In this document: piece after piece, positions 29,160 through 39,146 of the stretch
Position numbering within the stretch: the first letter of the stretch is position 1
Layout: the number at the start of each line of letters is the position of its first letter
Assembly (NCBI RefSeq): GCF_010728155.1
Contig: NZ_AP022605.1
Coordinates: forward strand, 2,790,001 to 2,854,000
Origin: Mycolicibacterium doricum
GTDB taxonomy: Bacteria > Actinomycetota > Actinomycetes > Mycobacteriales > Mycobacteriaceae
DNA: 64,000 bases
Direction: 5' to 3'
Position numbers and translations under genes: made by a program
The notes under the pieces: generated by a model
Seen by the model: the letters and a program-made list of their open reading frames with translations, nothing else
The model's database searches: none
What the model was told of the DNA's origin: nothing

Positions 29160-30307
29160 GCGACCTCGCTTCGTTCGACCAGGCGCAGGAGCAGGGCGAG
29201 CGCGGCGCGGGCGTCCTCCGCGCGGTCGCCGTCGGCGCGGGCGGCCTCGACCAACTCGTCGACGGCCGCGGCCGCGAACCCGCCGACACCCAGATCGTCG
29301 AATTCACCGTCAGCGGGCAGGACCGCGATGTCGGTCCCCCGCTCCCACTCAGTGAGCGCCGCGAACAGCCGGGAGTACTTGTGCAGACACTCGTCCAGAG
29401 CGGCCTTGTCGGTGACGGTGAGCGACCCGGTCAGTCCGAGGCGGACCACCGTGCGCTCCTTGTCCGGCATGAGGTCGAGGTTGAGGTCGAGATCGGCGAC
29501 GTCGCGGCTGTCGTCGACCGATCGGGTCAGCGTGACGAACCGCCAGCGCCCCAACCTCTCGCTGCGCACTCGCACACGCCGCAGGTCGTCGTCCTCGTCG
29601 ATGTCGACCACCAGGACATGCCCGGAGTCAGTTTCGATGTCGTCGTAGTTGGTGGCCTCCGGCGACCCTGAGTACCAGACCCGGCCGGTGGCGCCGACAT
29701 CGGTGCGAGAGTGCTTGTCCCCCAACGCGACATAGTGCACCGCGCCGCGCGTCAGCGCCGCCTCCACGGTGGCCAGCCCGATGAGCGCCGCCTTCTCCTT
29801 TCCCGGGTCGATGAGGTCCACCGCACCATGGCCGACGACGATGCGCGTCACACCGTCGGCGGGGAGATCGGCAAGTACGTCACCGACCAGATCGCTCGTC
29901 GGAGCCTTCGACCGCCACGGCGCCGCGACAAGTTCAAGCCCCGGCCGCACCGTATGGACACCGGGGTGATCGAGGACGGTGACGTTGTCCGGGCGTTCGG
30001 CGGTGAACAGCGCGCTGGTGTATACCGAGGACGCGTCCAACGGGTCGTGGTTTCCGGGCAGCAGATAGAGCGGGACCCCGATGGTCCGCATGGCCTCGAG
30101 CGACTGGCTGACCTCGCGTGGGGAGAGCTGATTGTGTTCGAACACGTCGCCGGCGACCACCACGAACTCCGCCTTCGCCTGGGCCGCCAGCGCGCCGAGC
30201 GCGACGACGGCCTCGCGCCGGGCCGCCGAATACCGGGGCTGCGCCTCGCCGTTGAGGAAGTGGCGGGTCATCCCGAGCTGCCAGTCGGCGGTATGCAGGA
30301 ATCGCAT
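29156..30307 (-). CDS. SbcD/Mre11-like metallophosphoesterase
   Basis: 383 residues. Calcineurin-type phosphoesterase motifs are in family order: the DxH site as HTADWQLG near residue 5, GDVFEHNQLS near residue 55, GNHDPLD near residue 87, VVGHGAVD near residue 158, and ALGDKHSRTDV near residue 195. These coordinate two metal ions for nuclease or phosphodiesterase activity. ATG 30307 is chosen because AGGGA lies about 10 nt upstream and MRFLHTADWQ is the family start; the longer frame overlaps lprC. It is translationally coupled to the SbcC-like gene. Equivalent to Rv1277. Confidence 0.9.
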   Translation of the reverse strand: MRFLHTADWQLGMTRHFLNGEAQPRYSAARREAVVALGALAAQAKAEFVVVAGDVFEHNQLSPREVSQSLEAMRTIGVPLYLLPGNHDPLDASSVYTSALFTAERPDNVTVLDHPGVHTVRPGLELVAAPWRSKAPTSDLVGDVLADLPADGVTRIVVGHGAVDLIDPGKEKAALIGLATVEAALTRGAVHYVALGDKHSRTDVGATGRVWYSGSPEATNYDDIETDSGHVLVVDIDEDDDLRRVRVRSERLGRWRFVTLTRSVDDSRDVADLDLNLDLMPDKERTVVRLGLTGSLTVTDKAALDECLHKYSRLFAALTEWERGTDIAVLPADGEFDDLGVGGFAAAAVDELVEAARADGDRAEDARAALALLLRLVERSEVA

Positions 30308-30441
30308 GTGGCCCGTCCCTTGCCTCGTCGTCGCGGTGCATGGCGAGTGTAGGACCGGGCACCGACAACTCAGCGGACCTCGACCGGCATGTGGCCGCAC
30401 GAGGACGGGCACCGCGGCGAGGTTCCCGACTGGCGATGTCG

Positions 30442-30993
30442 CTAGGAGTTGGTGGCGAGCGTCAGCTCCATCAGCTTGATCGCCATCCCGCAGGCGTCGA
30501 TCCCCGGGGCCTGCGGGTTGACCCACCAGCCGACCACACCGCCCGCATCGCTGGCCACGCCGCACGACCCGTTGGGATCGCCGGGTCGCATCACGATCGA
30601 CGGCACCCCGGCCACCGACCGGTTCTCGATCTGGTACTCGAGCTTCTGGGCCGTCTCCTGCTCGTTGTCGAGGCTGCCTTCCTCGAACCAGAAGCGGGTG
30701 ATGTCCACCAGGCCGGCGGGATTGGCGGCCTGCCAGCGGCAGACGGCGCCCACGAAGGTGCTCTGGATGTCGAGCGGGTCCGCGCCGACCGTTTCGGCCA
30801 GGATGTCCTCGGTCAGCACGTCGCACTCTTTGAGCAGGTTCGGATACTGCCGTTCGGAGTCGTTGTTGCTCGGCCCACCGCCGGAGCCGGCGCGCGCCGC
30901 GGTGCCCTCGACGGTACGGGTGCAGCCCAGCAGCATGGTCAGGGCGGCCAGCAGCGCGGCCACCGCGGCCAGAGTCCGTGCAGAGCGGCTCAT
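30442..30993 (-). CDS. lprC: DUF3558-family lipoprotein LprC
   Basis: 183 residues with a lipoprotein signal peptide and lipobox MLLGC (Cys24). The exported domain has the DUF3558 pattern: ECDVLTEDILAETVGADP early, a CRWQ motif, and paired cysteines near the end (SCGV, IDACGMA) likely to be disulphide-bonded. The family is confined to actinobacteria and its role is unknown. The ATG overlaps the lprB stop as ATGA, and the gene position next to the ABC exporter genes matches Rv1275 (lprC) of M. tuberculosis. Confidence 0.88.
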   Translation of the reverse strand: MSRSARTLAAVAALLAALTMLLGCTRTVEGTAARAGSGGGPSNNDSERQYPNLLKECDVLTEDILAETVGADPLDIQSTFVGAVCRWQAANPAGLVDITRFWFEEGSLDNEQETAQKLEYQIENRSVAGVPSIVMRPGDPNGSCGVASDAGGVVGWWVNPQAPGIDACGMAIKLMELTLATNS

Positions 30994-31568
30994 CGGGAAT
31001 TCACAATCGACTGGCGGGTGAGCTCTTTGGCCACCTCACATGGGTCCGGGAACGGTTTGTCGGCGAAGCTGACCGACCATTCGATGAAGTCGTTGTCGAA
31101 CTGGATGCCGATCTCACACAGGTTGGTGCCCAGCGTCAGATCGTCGCCCGTCGCGATGAATCCGTCGTGGCCCTCGATGTTGATGTCCTCGACGCTGGTG
31201 CGCGACAGCTCCTCGGTCTTGCGCTCACGCCCGATGGGGCTGCCACGGAAATGGGTGAACGAGAAGTGCGGCCCCACGATGCTGCCGCCGGCCAGCCACT
31301 GGCAGCCCACCGACGTCGTCGCGGTGTTCACCAGACCCGGCACCTCGGTGAGCTGGCTCATGGTCTGGTCGCTGATTCCACCGCACTGGGGGAAGAACGG
31401 GCCGTGCTTGACGTCCTGCTGGGCCTGCGTGCTCTGCGGCGCCTCACCCGGCGCCCCGGGCTCAGGGTCCGAGGAACAGGCGGCCAACAGCGGCATCACG
31501 GCCGTCGCCAGCGCGGCCAGCGCCTTCACGTTGCGGGTCCGTCCCGTCGTGGGCGTGCTGGTGTTCAC
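30990..31568 (-). CDS. lprB: DUF3558-family lipoprotein LprB
   Basis: 192 residues from GTG 31568. The signal peptide is VKALAALATAVMPLLAAC with lipid-anchored Cys31, followed by a charged linker and a DUF3558 domain with FFPQCGGISDQTMSQL, GCQWLAGG, and TNLCEIGIQF, and final PDPCEVAKEL. It is paralogous to the downstream lprC, and the pair forms a two-gene operon divergent from the ABC exporter genes. Family function is not known. The upstream 87 bp to the divergent gene is the only space for both promoters. Confidence 0.88.
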   Translation of the reverse strand: MNTSTPTTGRTRNVKALAALATAVMPLLAACSSDPEPGAPGEAPQSTQAQQDVKHGPFFPQCGGISDQTMSQLTEVPGLVNTATTSVGCQWLAGGSIVGPHFSFTHFRGSPIGRERKTEELSRTSVEDINIEGHDGFIATGDDLTLGTNLCEIGIQFDNDFIEWSVSFADKPFPDPCEVAKELTRQSIVNSR

Positions 31569-31654
31569 GCCATGCACTGTAGCGGCCGCCTTGATCGTGA
31601 ACCACCGACATGCCGGTTGACCTGCGATTTCATTCGGTGTGCGACAGTAGCGAG

Positions 31655-33406
31655 ATGCTCTTGGGTCTGCTGCGGCAGTACGCGCAGCCGTTCCGCGGAC
31701 TGCTCTGGGTGGTCGCCGCACTCCAGGTCGTCAGCACTTTCGCCTCGCTGTACCTGCCGACTGTGAACGCCGCGATCATCGACGACGGCGTCGCCAAGGG
31801 CGACACCGGGACCATCGTCGAACTGGGCATGGTGATGCTCGGCGTCACCGCGCTGCAGGTGGTGTGCGCGGTCGGCGCGGTGTACTTCGGGTCGCGGGCC
31901 GGTATGGGGTTCGGCCGTGACCTGCGCTCGGCGATCTTCGACCGGGTGACGCGGTTCTCCGCGGAGGACACCGCGCGGTTCGGCGCGCCGTCGCTGCTCA
32001 CCCGCACCACCAACGACGTCGGCCAGATCCAGCGGCTTGTGCAGTTGACGTGCACGATGCTCATCACCGCGCCAATCATGTCAGTCGGCGGCATCTTCAT
32101 GGCGATCCACCAGGATGCGGGGCTGTCGTGGCTGCTGCTGGTGAGCATCCCGGTGCTGGCGCTGGCCAACTACTGGATCGTGTCGCATCTACTGCCGATT
32201 TTCCGGCGCATGCAACAGCTCATCGACAACATCAACCGGGTCATGCGCGATCAACTCACCGGCCTGCGGGTGATCCGCGCTTTCGCCCGCGAACCGCTCG
32301 AACGCGACCGCTTCGCCGACGCCAACCAGAGGCTGTCGGACACGGCCCTCGACGCCGGCCGCTGGCAGGCTCTGATGCTGCCGGTGACGACGCTGGTCAT
32401 CAACGTCTCGAGCGTCGCGCTGATCTGGTTCGGCGGTCTGCGCATCGACGCCGGTCAAATGCAGGTCGGTTCACTGATCGCGTTCCTGTCCTACTTCATG
32501 CAAATCCTGATGGCCGTGCTGATGGCCACGTTCATGCTGATCGTCATCCCGCGGGCGGCGGTCTGCGCCGAACGGATCGGCGAGGTGCTGGCCACCCGAC
32601 CGGGCATCGACAGCCCGCCCGACGCCGTCCGGCCGGACACCGTGCGCGGAGAGATCCGCCTGGAGGGCGCCACCTTCTGTTATCCGGGCGCCGACCGGCC
32701 GGTCGTCGAAGAGATCTCGCTGACCGCGTATCCCGGGGCGACGACGGCGATCGTCGGGTCCACCGGGTCCGGCAAATCCACCCTGATCTCGCTGATGTGC
32801 CGTCTCTACGACGTCACCGGCGGCAGCATCCGGGTCGACGGGACCGACCTCCGCGACTACGACATCGAACGGCTGTGGTCGCTGATCGGGCTGGTACCCC
32901 AGCGCGGCTACCTGTTCAGCGGCACCGTGGCCGACAACCTGCAGCTCGGGGCGGCCCCGGGACACGTTGCGACCGAGGAAGAGATGTGGGATGCGCTGCG
33001 GGTGGCCGCCGCCGAGGACTTCGTGCGCGCACACGCCGACGGGCTGCAGCGGCGCGTCGCCCAGGGCGGGATGAACTTCTCCGGCGGACAGCGGCAGCGG
33101 CTGGCGATCGCGCGCGCCGTCATCCGCAGGCCCGCGGTGTACCTGTTCGACGACGCGCTGTCCGCGCTCGACGTCCACACCGACGCCCGGGTCCGCGCGT
33201 CGCTGCGCGAGGTGTCGGCCGAGGCCACCGTCATCGTCGTGTCACAACGGCTCTCCACCGTCGCACAGGCCGACCAGGTGATTGTCCTCGACGACGGCCG
33301 CGTCGTCGGCGTCGGCACGCACGAGTCACTGCTCGCCGACTGCCCGACGTACGCGCAGTTCGCCGAATCGCAGTCGGTGGACGCCGACGTCGGCGGTGGC
33401 CCGTGA
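31655..33406 (+). CDS. ABC exporter half-transporter (Rv1273c-like)
   Basis: 583 residues: an N-terminal type-1 exporter membrane domain of six helices ([20 protein letters not shown] to about residue 310), then an ATPase domain with Walker [11 protein letters not shown] near residue 368, Q-loop [13 protein letters not shown], signature NFSGGQRQR and Walker [17 protein letters not shown] 31655 gives the family start. The GTGA overlap with the next half-transporter indicates a heterodimer. Such pairs export lipids or drugs; the substrate is not known. Confidence 0.92.
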   Translation: MLLGLLRQYAQPFRGLLWVVAALQVVSTFASLYLPTVNAAIIDDGVAKGDTGTIVELGMVMLGVTALQVVCAVGAVYFGSRAGMGFGRDLRSAIFDRVTRFSAEDTARFGAPSLLTRTTNDVGQIQRLVQLTCTMLITAPIMSVGGIFMAIHQDAGLSWLLLVSIPVLALANYWIVSHLLPIFRRMQQLIDNINRVMRDQLTGLRVIRAFAREPLERDRFADANQRLSDTALDAGRWQALMLPVTTLVINVSSVALIWFGGLRIDAGQMQVGSLIAFLSYFMQILMAVLMATFMLIVIPRAAVCAERIGEVLATRPGIDSPPDAVRPDTVRGEIRLEGATFCYPGADRPVVEEISLTAYPGATTAIVGSTGSGKSTLISLMCRLYDVTGGSIRVDGTDLRDYDIERLWSLIGLVPQRGYLFSGTVADNLQLGAAPGHVATEEEMWDALRVAAAEDFVRAHADGLQRRVAQGGMNFSGGQRQRLAIARAVIRRPAVYLFDDALSALDVHTDARVRASLREVSAEATVIVVSQRLSTVAQADQVIVLDDGRVVGVGTHESLLADCPTYAQFAESQSVDADVGGGP

Positions 33407-35298
33407 CCGGACCGATGGGCCGGCCGATGCGCGGCCTTCTGCAGGCGCCGGCCGAACGCACCCGCGACTTCAAAGGCTCCGCCTTTCGCCTGGTCCGGCG
33501 GCTCGTCCCGCAGCGCACGCTCACCACGGCGGTGATCGGACTCGGGGTGGTGGGCATCGCGCTCGGGGTGCTCGGCCCGCGGATCCTCGGACACGCGACT
33601 GACCTGTTGTTCAACGGGGTGATCGGCCGAGGGTTACCCGCGGGGCTGACCAAGGAGCAGGCCATCGAGGCGGCCCAGGCGCGCGGGGACTCGGCGTTCG
33701 CCGACTTGCTGTCCGGGATGGCCGTCGTGCCCGGACAGGGCGTGGACTTCGGCGCCGTCGCGCGCACCCTGGCGCTGGCTCTTGGTGTGTATCTCGTTGC
33801 AGCGCTCCTGGTGTGGATCCAAGCCCGGACCCTCAACGTCGTCGTGCAGCGCACCATGGTCCGGTTGCGCGCCGACGTCGAGGACAAGGTGCACCGGCTT
33901 CCGCTGTCCTACTTCGACACCCGCCAGCGCGGTGAGGTGCTCAGCCGCGTCACCAACGACGTGGACAACATCCAGACCTCGCTGACCATCACGATCAGCC
34001 AGCTGCTGACCTCGCTGCTGACGATCGTCGCGGTGCTGGTGATGATGCTGACGATCTCACCGCTGCTCACCCTGCTCACCGTGGTGACCGTGCCGCTGTC
34101 GCTGCTGGCGATCCGCTGGATCACCCAGCGCAGTCAGCGGCTGTTCGTCGCGCAGTGGCGCAACACGGGCCGGCTCAACGCCCACATCGAGGAGACCTAC
34201 AGCGGTTTCACGATCGTCAAGACGTTTGGGCACCGCACCGCCGCACAGCAGAAGTTCCGCGAGCTCAACGACGAGGTGTACCAGTCCAGCTTCGGCGCCC
34301 AGTTCTTCTCGGGGCTGGTCTCGCCGGCGACGGGGTTCATCGGCAACCTCAGCTACGTAGCGGTCGCCGTCGTCGGGGGCCTCCAGGTGGCGACAGGACA
34401 AGTCACGATCGGCAACATCCAAGCGTTCATCCAGTACGTCCGCCAGTTCAACCAGCCGCTGGCCCAGGTCGCCGCGATGTACAACACGCTGCAGTCCGGG
34501 ATTGCCAGCGCCGAGCGCGTCTTCGAACTGCTCGACGCCGAGGAGCAGCCCGCCGATCCGGTGACGCCGCTGCCCCCAACCAGGGGCAGGGTCGAGTTCG
34601 AACACGTCCACTTCGGCTACCAGCCCGGTACACCGGTCATCGAGGACCTGTCACTGGTGGCCGAACCGGGCGCCACCGTGGCCATCGTCGGGCCGACCGG
34701 TGCGGGCAAGACGACGCTGGTCAACCTGCTGATGCGGTTCTACGACGTCGACTCCGGCCGGGTCCTGCTCGACGGCATCGACATCTCCACGGTCAGCCGA
34801 CACTCCCTGCGCTCGCGGATCGGCCTGGTGCTGCAGGACACCTGGCTGTTCGCCGGCACGATCTACGACAACATCGCCTACGGCAGGCCCGGCGCGACGT
34901 CAGAGGAGGTGATCGAGGCCGCGAGAACCGCACACGTCGACCACTTCGTCCACACGCTGCCCGACGGTTACGACACCCGGGTCACCGACGACGGCGGCTC
35001 GATCAGCGCCGGCGAGAAACAGCTGATCACGATCGCCCGCGCGGTACTGGCCCAACCGCAGCTGCTGGTACTCGACGAGGCGACCAGTTCGGTGGACACC
35101 CGCACCGAACTGCTCATCCAACAGGCGATGGCCGCACTGCGCCGCGACCGGACCAGTTTCATCGTCGCCCACCGTCTGTCGACCATCCGCGACGCGGGTC
35201 TGATCCTGGTCATGGAGTCCGGCCGCATCGTCGAACGCGGAACCCACGACGAGCTCGTCGCCCGTCGCGGCGAATACTGGTCCATGACACAGGTTTGA
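33403..35298 (+). CDS. ABC exporter half-transporter (Rv1272c-like)
   Basis: 631 residues, starting at GTG 33403 inside the upstream stop codon. The membrane domain is preceded by about 40 cytosolic residues and has a loop of about 55 residues between helices 1 and 2. The ATPase domain has Walker [11 protein letters not shown] near residue 430, [12 protein letters not shown], and a signature that deviates from LSGGQ (SISAGEKQ), with Walker [13 protein letters not shown]. SxSAGEKQ-type signatures are common in one subunit of heterodimeric exporters. It forms a pair with the gene before it. Confidence 0.92.
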   Translation: MTGPMGRPMRGLLQAPAERTRDFKGSAFRLVRRLVPQRTLTTAVIGLGVVGIALGVLGPRILGHATDLLFNGVIGRGLPAGLTKEQAIEAAQARGDSAFADLLSGMAVVPGQGVDFGAVARTLALALGVYLVAALLVWIQARTLNVVVQRTMVRLRADVEDKVHRLPLSYFDTRQRGEVLSRVTNDVDNIQTSLTITISQLLTSLLTIVAVLVMMLTISPLLTLLTVVTVPLSLLAIRWITQRSQRLFVAQWRNTGRLNAHIEETYSGFTIVKTFGHRTAAQQKFRELNDEVYQSSFGAQFFSGLVSPATGFIGNLSYVAVAVVGGLQVATGQVTIGNIQAFIQYVRQFNQPLAQVAAMYNTLQSGIASAERVFELLDAEEQPADPVTPLPPTRGRVEFEHVHFGYQPGTPVIEDLSLVAEPGATVAIVGPTGAGKTTLVNLLMRFYDVDSGRVLLDGIDISTVSRHSLRSRIGLVLQDTWLFAGTIYDNIAYGRPGATSEEVIEAARTAHVDHFVHTLPDGYDTRVTDDGGSISAGEKQLITIARAVLAQPQLLVLDEATSSVDTRTELLIQQAMAALRRDRTSFIVAHRLSTIRDAGLILVMESGRIVERGTHDELVARRGEYWSMTQV

Positions 35299-35366
35299 GC
35301 GGGCCCCCGGAACGGCGGGCTCCAAAGCGGGCGGTTCGGCAGGCCCCTTGTCGGAGTGCACCTCGA

Positions 35367-35414
35367 CCCGCCAGATGTTGATCCCGCCAGATGTTGATCC
35401 CGCCAGATGTTGAT
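35367..35414. repeat. 16-bp tandem repeat, three copies
   Basis: CCCGCCAGATGTTGAT is repeated perfectly at 35367-35382, 35383-35398 and 35399-35414. The unit is not a multiple of three. On the minus strand it interrupts the frame reading YDYINIW, so it may be a slippage expansion in a decaying gene. Confidence 0.9.
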
Positions 35415-35501
35415 GTAGTCGTACTTCCCAAAAGCCGCTCCGTGGACGGTCTCATATGTCTTCTCGTCGCCACGCTTGGCGTGTCGGACGGCGCACTGAT
35501 T
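35399..35501 (-). other. Possible remnant of a coding sequence
   Basis: A minus-strand frame with protein-like composition reads KRGDEKTYETVHGAAFGKYD followed by YINIW, then falls into the 16-bp repeats. After the repeats another frame continues as RVEVHSDKGPAEP and runs antisense into the ABC gene without a stop. The upstream side meets the 20-bp repeat array. I do not recognise the family, and the ORF may be chance. Confidence 0.25.
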
Positions 35502-35502
35502 T

Positions 35503-35619
35503 AGGGTTGAGCACAGTCTTCAAGGGTTGAGCACAGTCTTCAAGGGTTGAGCACAGTCTTCAAGGGTTGAGCACAGTCTTCAAGGGTTGAGCACAGTCTT
35601 CAGGGTTGAGCACAGTCTT
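35503..35619. repeat. 20-bp tandem repeat array, six copies
   Basis: The 18-bp core AGGGTTGAGCACAGTCTT starts at 35503, 35523, 35543, 35563, 35583 and 35602. The first five have a 20-bp period with CA between cores; the last spacing is 19 bp because one A is missing. It directly precedes the DUF2510-AIM24 gene, and every copy holds a Shine-Dalgarno-like AGGG joined to TTG. It resembles mycobacterial minisatellite (MIRU/VNTR) loci. Confidence 0.93.
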
Positions 35620-35644
35620 CCCACCGACGACGAGGAGTCAGACA

Positions 35645-36481
35645 TTGACCGGTCAATGGCTGCCCGACCCCGACGGCCGCCACCAGTTCCGTTGGTGGGA
35701 CGGACAGGGCTGGACCGACCAGGTGTCCAGCCACGGCCAGGTGATGCGGGCACCATTGGCTGGAGCGCCCGCCACACCGGCACCCACCCAGGCGCCGGTG
35801 GGTGGCGACGGGTTCGCCGGTATCTCCGGCGACCTGGTCGACGGCCGGTTCGGCGAGAAGGACGCCACCCCGATCGCCAACCAGAACACCAAGATGTTGC
35901 GGGTGCGTCTCGGCGAACCGTTCATGGCGCGGCAGGGGGCGATGGTGGCCTACCAGGGCAACGTCGACTTCTCCTTCGAGGGCGGTGGCGCGTCGAAGTT
36001 CCTGAAGAAGGCGCTCACCGGCGAAGGGCTGCCGCTGATGCGGTGCCAGGGTCAAGGCGACGTGTTCCTCGCCGAACGAAGCTACGACGTGCACCTGCTC
36101 AGACTCACCGACAGCGGCCTGTCGATCAGCGGCAAGAACGTGCTCGCCTTCTCGGCGGGGTTGGACTGGAACATCGAGCGGGTGCGCGGCGGCAGCATCG
36201 CCACCGGCGGCCTGTTCAACACCACGCTGCGCGGCACGGGGTGGGTCGCGTTGACGACCGACGGCCCTCCGGTGGTTCTCGATGCCGCCGAGGCGCCCAC
36301 CTTTGCCGACACCAACGCCGTCGTCGCGTGGTCGGCAAACCTGCAGACCCAGCTCAAGGCGAGTTTCAAGGCTGGTGCGCTGATCGGCCGCGGATCCGGT
36401 GAGGCACTGCAGGTGGCCTTCCACGGACAGGGTTTTGTGATCGTGCAACCGTCCGAGGGCATCCTGGTGCCGACGCAGTGA
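35645..36481 (+). CDS. DUF2510-AIM24 family protein
   Basis: 278 residues. The first ~25 are a DUF2510 motif (TGQWLPDPDGRHQFRWWDG followed by WT), common at the start of actinobacterial envelope-related proteins. Residues from about 60 to the end form an AIM24-type beta-barrel domain (MLRVRLGEPFMARQGAMVAY, then GQGDVFLAE, VLAFSAGLDWNIERV, TGWVALTTDG, and final GQGFVIVQPSEG). Start TTG 35645 has GAGGAG at 35632-35637, seven bases upstream, and puts DUF2510 at the N-terminus; an alternative TTG at 35606 lies inside the repeat array. The start coincides with a perfect palindrome TTGACCGGTCAA. No signal peptide or membrane helix. Function unknown. Confidence 0.82.
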   Translation: MTGQWLPDPDGRHQFRWWDGQGWTDQVSSHGQVMRAPLAGAPATPAPTQAPVGGDGFAGISGDLVDGRFGEKDATPIANQNTKMLRVRLGEPFMARQGAMVAYQGNVDFSFEGGGASKFLKKALTGEGLPLMRCQGQGDVFLAERSYDVHLLRLTDSGLSISGKNVLAFSAGLDWNIERVRGGSIATGGLFNTTLRGTGWVALTTDGPPVVLDAAEAPTFADTNAVVAWSANLQTQLKASFKAGALIGRGSGEALQVAFHGQGFVIVQPSEGILVPTQ

Positions 36482-36612
36482 CCGACCCCCCGACCGCGGA
36501 CACCCCGAACTCCGCTACCGCGACCTGAGCAGCCTCCCGGTCGTGGACAGCCGGGACCTGCACGCGAGGCCGGGCACGGGACGCGCCCGGGGTAGACGTA
36601 CCCGATCCCGTT

Positions 36613-36637
36613 TACCCCTACCCCCTAGGGGTATAGG
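36613..36637. promoter_or_regulatory. CsoR-type copper operator
   Basis: The near-perfect palindrome TACCCCCTAGGGGTA at 36619-36633 lies within a C-run/G-run element just upstream of copZ, matching the type of site bound by the copper repressor CsoR, which releases DNA on binding Cu(I). A possible -10 TATAGG (36632-36637) overlaps its right arm. No csoR gene is in the window, so the repressor would act from elsewhere. Confidence 0.75.
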
Positions 36638-36645
36638 ATGGCGTC

Positions 36646-36849
36646 ATGAGCCTGAAACTGGAAGTCGAAGGTATGAGCTGCGCACACTGCGTTGCCAGCA
36701 TCACCAAGGCCGTGCAGCCGTTGCCCGGTGTCACCGGCGTCACCGTGGACCTCGATGCCGCCGCCGTCACCGTCACCGGTGAACCCGACAAGGCCGCCGT
36801 CGTCACCGCCATCGAGGATTGCGGATACGACGTCCGCTCCACGGCATGA
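36646..36849 (+). CDS. Copper chaperone CopZ-like (HMA domain)
   Basis: 67 residues making a single heavy-metal-associated domain. The Cu(I)-binding motif is GMSCAHC near residues 9-15, followed by [17 protein letters not shown] and a C-terminal IEDCGYDV. It is expected to carry Cu(I) to the P-type ATPase encoded next, with which it shares an ATGA overlap. ATG 36646 lies 7 nt after AGGA, and only 9 nt after the putative -10, so a nearly leaderless mRNA is possible. Regulated most likely by CsoR through the operator upstream. Confidence 0.9.
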   Translation: MSLKLEVEGMSCAHCVASITKAVQPLPGVTGVTVDLDAAAVTVTGEPDKAAVVTAIEDCGYDVRSTA

Positions 36850-39056
36850 GTTCCGTCGTCCTCGACGTCGGCGGTATGACCTGCGCGTCCTGCGCGGCCC
36901 GCGTCGAGAAGAAGCTCAACAAGATCGACGGCGTCAGCGCGTCGGTGAACTACGCGACCGAACAGGCCACCGTCACCTACCCCGAGACCGTGCGCCCGGA
37001 GGACCTGGTCGCGGTCGTGGAGGCCACCGGTTACACCGCGACGCTGCCCACCCCTGAATCCGAGGAGCCCGAGCCGCCCCGGCCGGACGAGGCCGCCGCA
37101 TGGCGACAGCGGTTGGCGATCTCCGCGGCGCTGAGCATCCCGGTGGTGCTGCTGTCGATGATCCCGGCACTGCAGTTCGACAACTGGCAGTGGCTGACCT
37201 TGACGCTCGCCTCCCCCGTCGTGGTGTGGGGTGCGTGGCCGTTCCACCGGGCCGCGTGGGTGAACCTGCGCCACGGCGCGGCCACCATGGACACGCTGAT
37301 CTCGGTTGGCGTGAGCGCCGCGTATCTGTGGTCGCTGTGGGCGTTGTTCTTCACCCACGCAGGGATGCCGGGGATGACGATGTCGTTCGACCTGCTGCCG
37401 TCGGACACCGGCGACGTGCACCTCTACCTTGAGGTCGCCGCCGCGGTGACCACCTTCCTCACCGCGGGCCGCTACTTCGAGGCGCGGGCCAAACGGCAGT
37501 CCGGAGCGGCGCTGCGCGCACTGCTCGGCATGGGCGCCAAAGACGTCGCGATCCTGCGCGGTTCGCAGGAGGTCCGGATTCCCGTCGGCGAGCTGAGCGT
37601 CGGCGACCAGTTCGTGGTGCGGCCGGGCGAGAAGATCGCGACCGACGGGGTGGTGGTGTCCGGTTCCTCGGCCGTCGACATGTCCATGCTGACCGGTGAG
37701 TCCGTGCCCGTCGAAAAGGGGCCCGGCGACGACGTCGTGGGCGCGACAGTCAACGTGGGCGGCCGGCTCACGGTGCGCGCCACCCGGGTCGGCGCCGACA
37801 CCCAGCTGGCGCAGATGGCCCGACTGGTCAACGAGGCGCAGAGCGGTAAGGCCGAGGTACAGCGGCTGGCCGACCGGGTGTCGGCAGTTTTCGTCCCGGT
37901 CGTCATCGGGCTCTCGCTGCTGACCCTGGCCGGGTGGCTGCTGGCAGGCGGACCGGTCAGCGCGGCGTTCACCGCAGCTGTCGCCGTGCTGATCATCGCC
38001 TGTCCGTGCGCACTCGGCCTGGCCACGCCGACCGCACTGCTCGTCGGCACGGGCCGCGGCGCCCAACTGGGCATCCTGATCAAGGGCCCGCAGATGCTGG
38101 AGTCGACGCGCCGCGTCGACACCGTCGTACTGGACAAGACCGGAACCGTCACGACGGGGCAGATGTCGGTCGTCGCCACATTCGCCGACGAGGCGACGAT
38201 GCGACTGTTCGGTGCCGTGGAGAGCGCGTCGGAGCACCCCATCGCCCGCGCGATCGCGGCGCACGCCGGCGAGCATGGCGAGCTACCAGCGGTCGAGGAG
38301 TTCGTGAACCATGGGGGCAGCGGCGTCAGCGGTGTCGTCGACGGGCACCGCGTCGCGGCAGGACGGCTGGGCTGGCTGACCGAGACCGTCGCGGCGCCGG
38401 TACCCGACGACCTGCGCGCCGCCGCCGAGGCGGCGGAGGCCGAGGGACAGACGCCGGTGTGGTTCGCCGCCGACGGAGCAATCTGTGGGGTCGTCGTCGT
38501 CTCCGACACGGTCAAGGACAACGCGGCCGACGCGATCGCCGACCTGCGCGCGCTGGGGCTGACCCCGGTGCTACTCACCGGCGACAACCGACGCGCCGCG
38601 GAGGCGGTGGCCCGGCAGGTCGGTATCGAGGTGGGGCCCGCAAGCGTGATCGCCGAGGTGCTGCCGCGCGACAAGGTCGAGGCCGTCCGGCGGCTGCAGC
38701 GCGACGGCAAGGTCGTGGCGATGGTCGGTGACGGGGTGAACGACGCCGCCGCGCTGGCGCAGTCCGACCTCGGCTTGGCCATGGGCACCGGCACCGATGC
38801 GGCGATCGAGGCGTCGGACCTCACCCTGGTGACCGGCGACCTGCGTGCCGTTCCGGACGCGATCCGACTGTCACGCGCCACGCTGGGCACCATCAAGGGA
38901 AATCTGTTCTGGGCCTTCGCCTACAACGTCGCTGCGCTGCCCTTGGCGGCGTTCGGTCTGCTCAACCCGCTCATCGCCGGCGCGGCGATGGCCTTCAGCT
39001 CGGTGTTCGTGGTCACCAACAGCTTGCGGCTGCGCCGGTTCACCCCGTCGCGCTGA
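36846..39056 (+). CDS. Cu(I)-exporting P1B-type ATPase
   Basis: 736 residues. An N-terminal HMA domain has [14 protein letters not shown] at about 10-23. Eight predicted membrane helices include the transport-site CPC in [13 protein letters not shown] near residue 386. The actuator loop has [12 protein letters not shown], the phosphorylation site is Asp near residue 430 in [11 protein letters not shown], the SEHP motif lies in [11 protein letters not shown], and the hinge is [12 protein letters not shown]. The CPC motif defines copper-group pumps of the mycobacterial CtpA/CtpV type. ATG 36846 overlaps the chaperone stop. It removes excess Cu(I) from the cytosol. Confidence 0.93.
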   Translation: MSSVVLDVGGMTCASCAARVEKKLNKIDGVSASVNYATEQATVTYPETVRPEDLVAVVEATGYTATLPTPESEEPEPPRPDEAAAWRQRLAISAALSIPVVLLSMIPALQFDNWQWLTLTLASPVVVWGAWPFHRAAWVNLRHGAATMDTLISVGVSAAYLWSLWALFFTHAGMPGMTMSFDLLPSDTGDVHLYLEVAAAVTTFLTAGRYFEARAKRQSGAALRALLGMGAKDVAILRGSQEVRIPVGELSVGDQFVVRPGEKIATDGVVVSGSSAVDMSMLTGESVPVEKGPGDDVVGATVNVGGRLTVRATRVGADTQLAQMARLVNEAQSGKAEVQRLADRVSAVFVPVVIGLSLLTLAGWLLAGGPVSAAFTAAVAVLIIACPCALGLATPTALLVGTGRGAQLGILIKGPQMLESTRRVDTVVLDKTGTVTTGQMSVVATFADEATMRLFGAVESASEHPIARAIAAHAGEHGELPAVEEFVNHGGSGVSGVVDGHRVAAGRLGWLTETVAAPVPDDLRAAAEAAEAEGQTPVWFAADGAICGVVVVSDTVKDNAADAIADLRALGLTPVLLTGDNRRAAEAVARQVGIEVGPASVIAEVLPRDKVEAVRRLQRDGKVVAMVGDGVNDAAALAQSDLGLAMGTGTDAAIEASDLTLVTGDLRAVPDAIRLSRATLGTIKGNLFWAFAYNVAALPLAAFGLLNPLIAGAAMAFSSVFVVTNSLRLRRFTPSR

Positions 39057-39146
39057 GGTTCAGCGGGCGGGGCGGCGGACACTGCTCGCTGGTCTCCCGG
39101 GCGGAGACGTACGCGAACTCCTGACCACGCGGGCTACCGTGGCGGG

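Larger units (their letters stand above)
35299..35502. other. Intergenic stretch after the ABC exporter pair
   Basis: The plus strand has no gene here. It contains a three-copy 16-bp repeat (35367-35414) and, on the minus strand, a short possibly coding remnant. No convincing terminator hairpin was found, although the DNA just after the ABC stop is very GC-rich (35299-35325). Confidence 0.5.

Noticed and set aside
35299..35325. Terminator after the ABC exporter pair
   Set aside because: Only a 4-bp stem could be formed in this GC-rich stretch.
35503..35619. Possible CRISPR array
   Set aside because: Units are directly abutting with a 2-bp joint and no unique spacers; this is a minisatellite.
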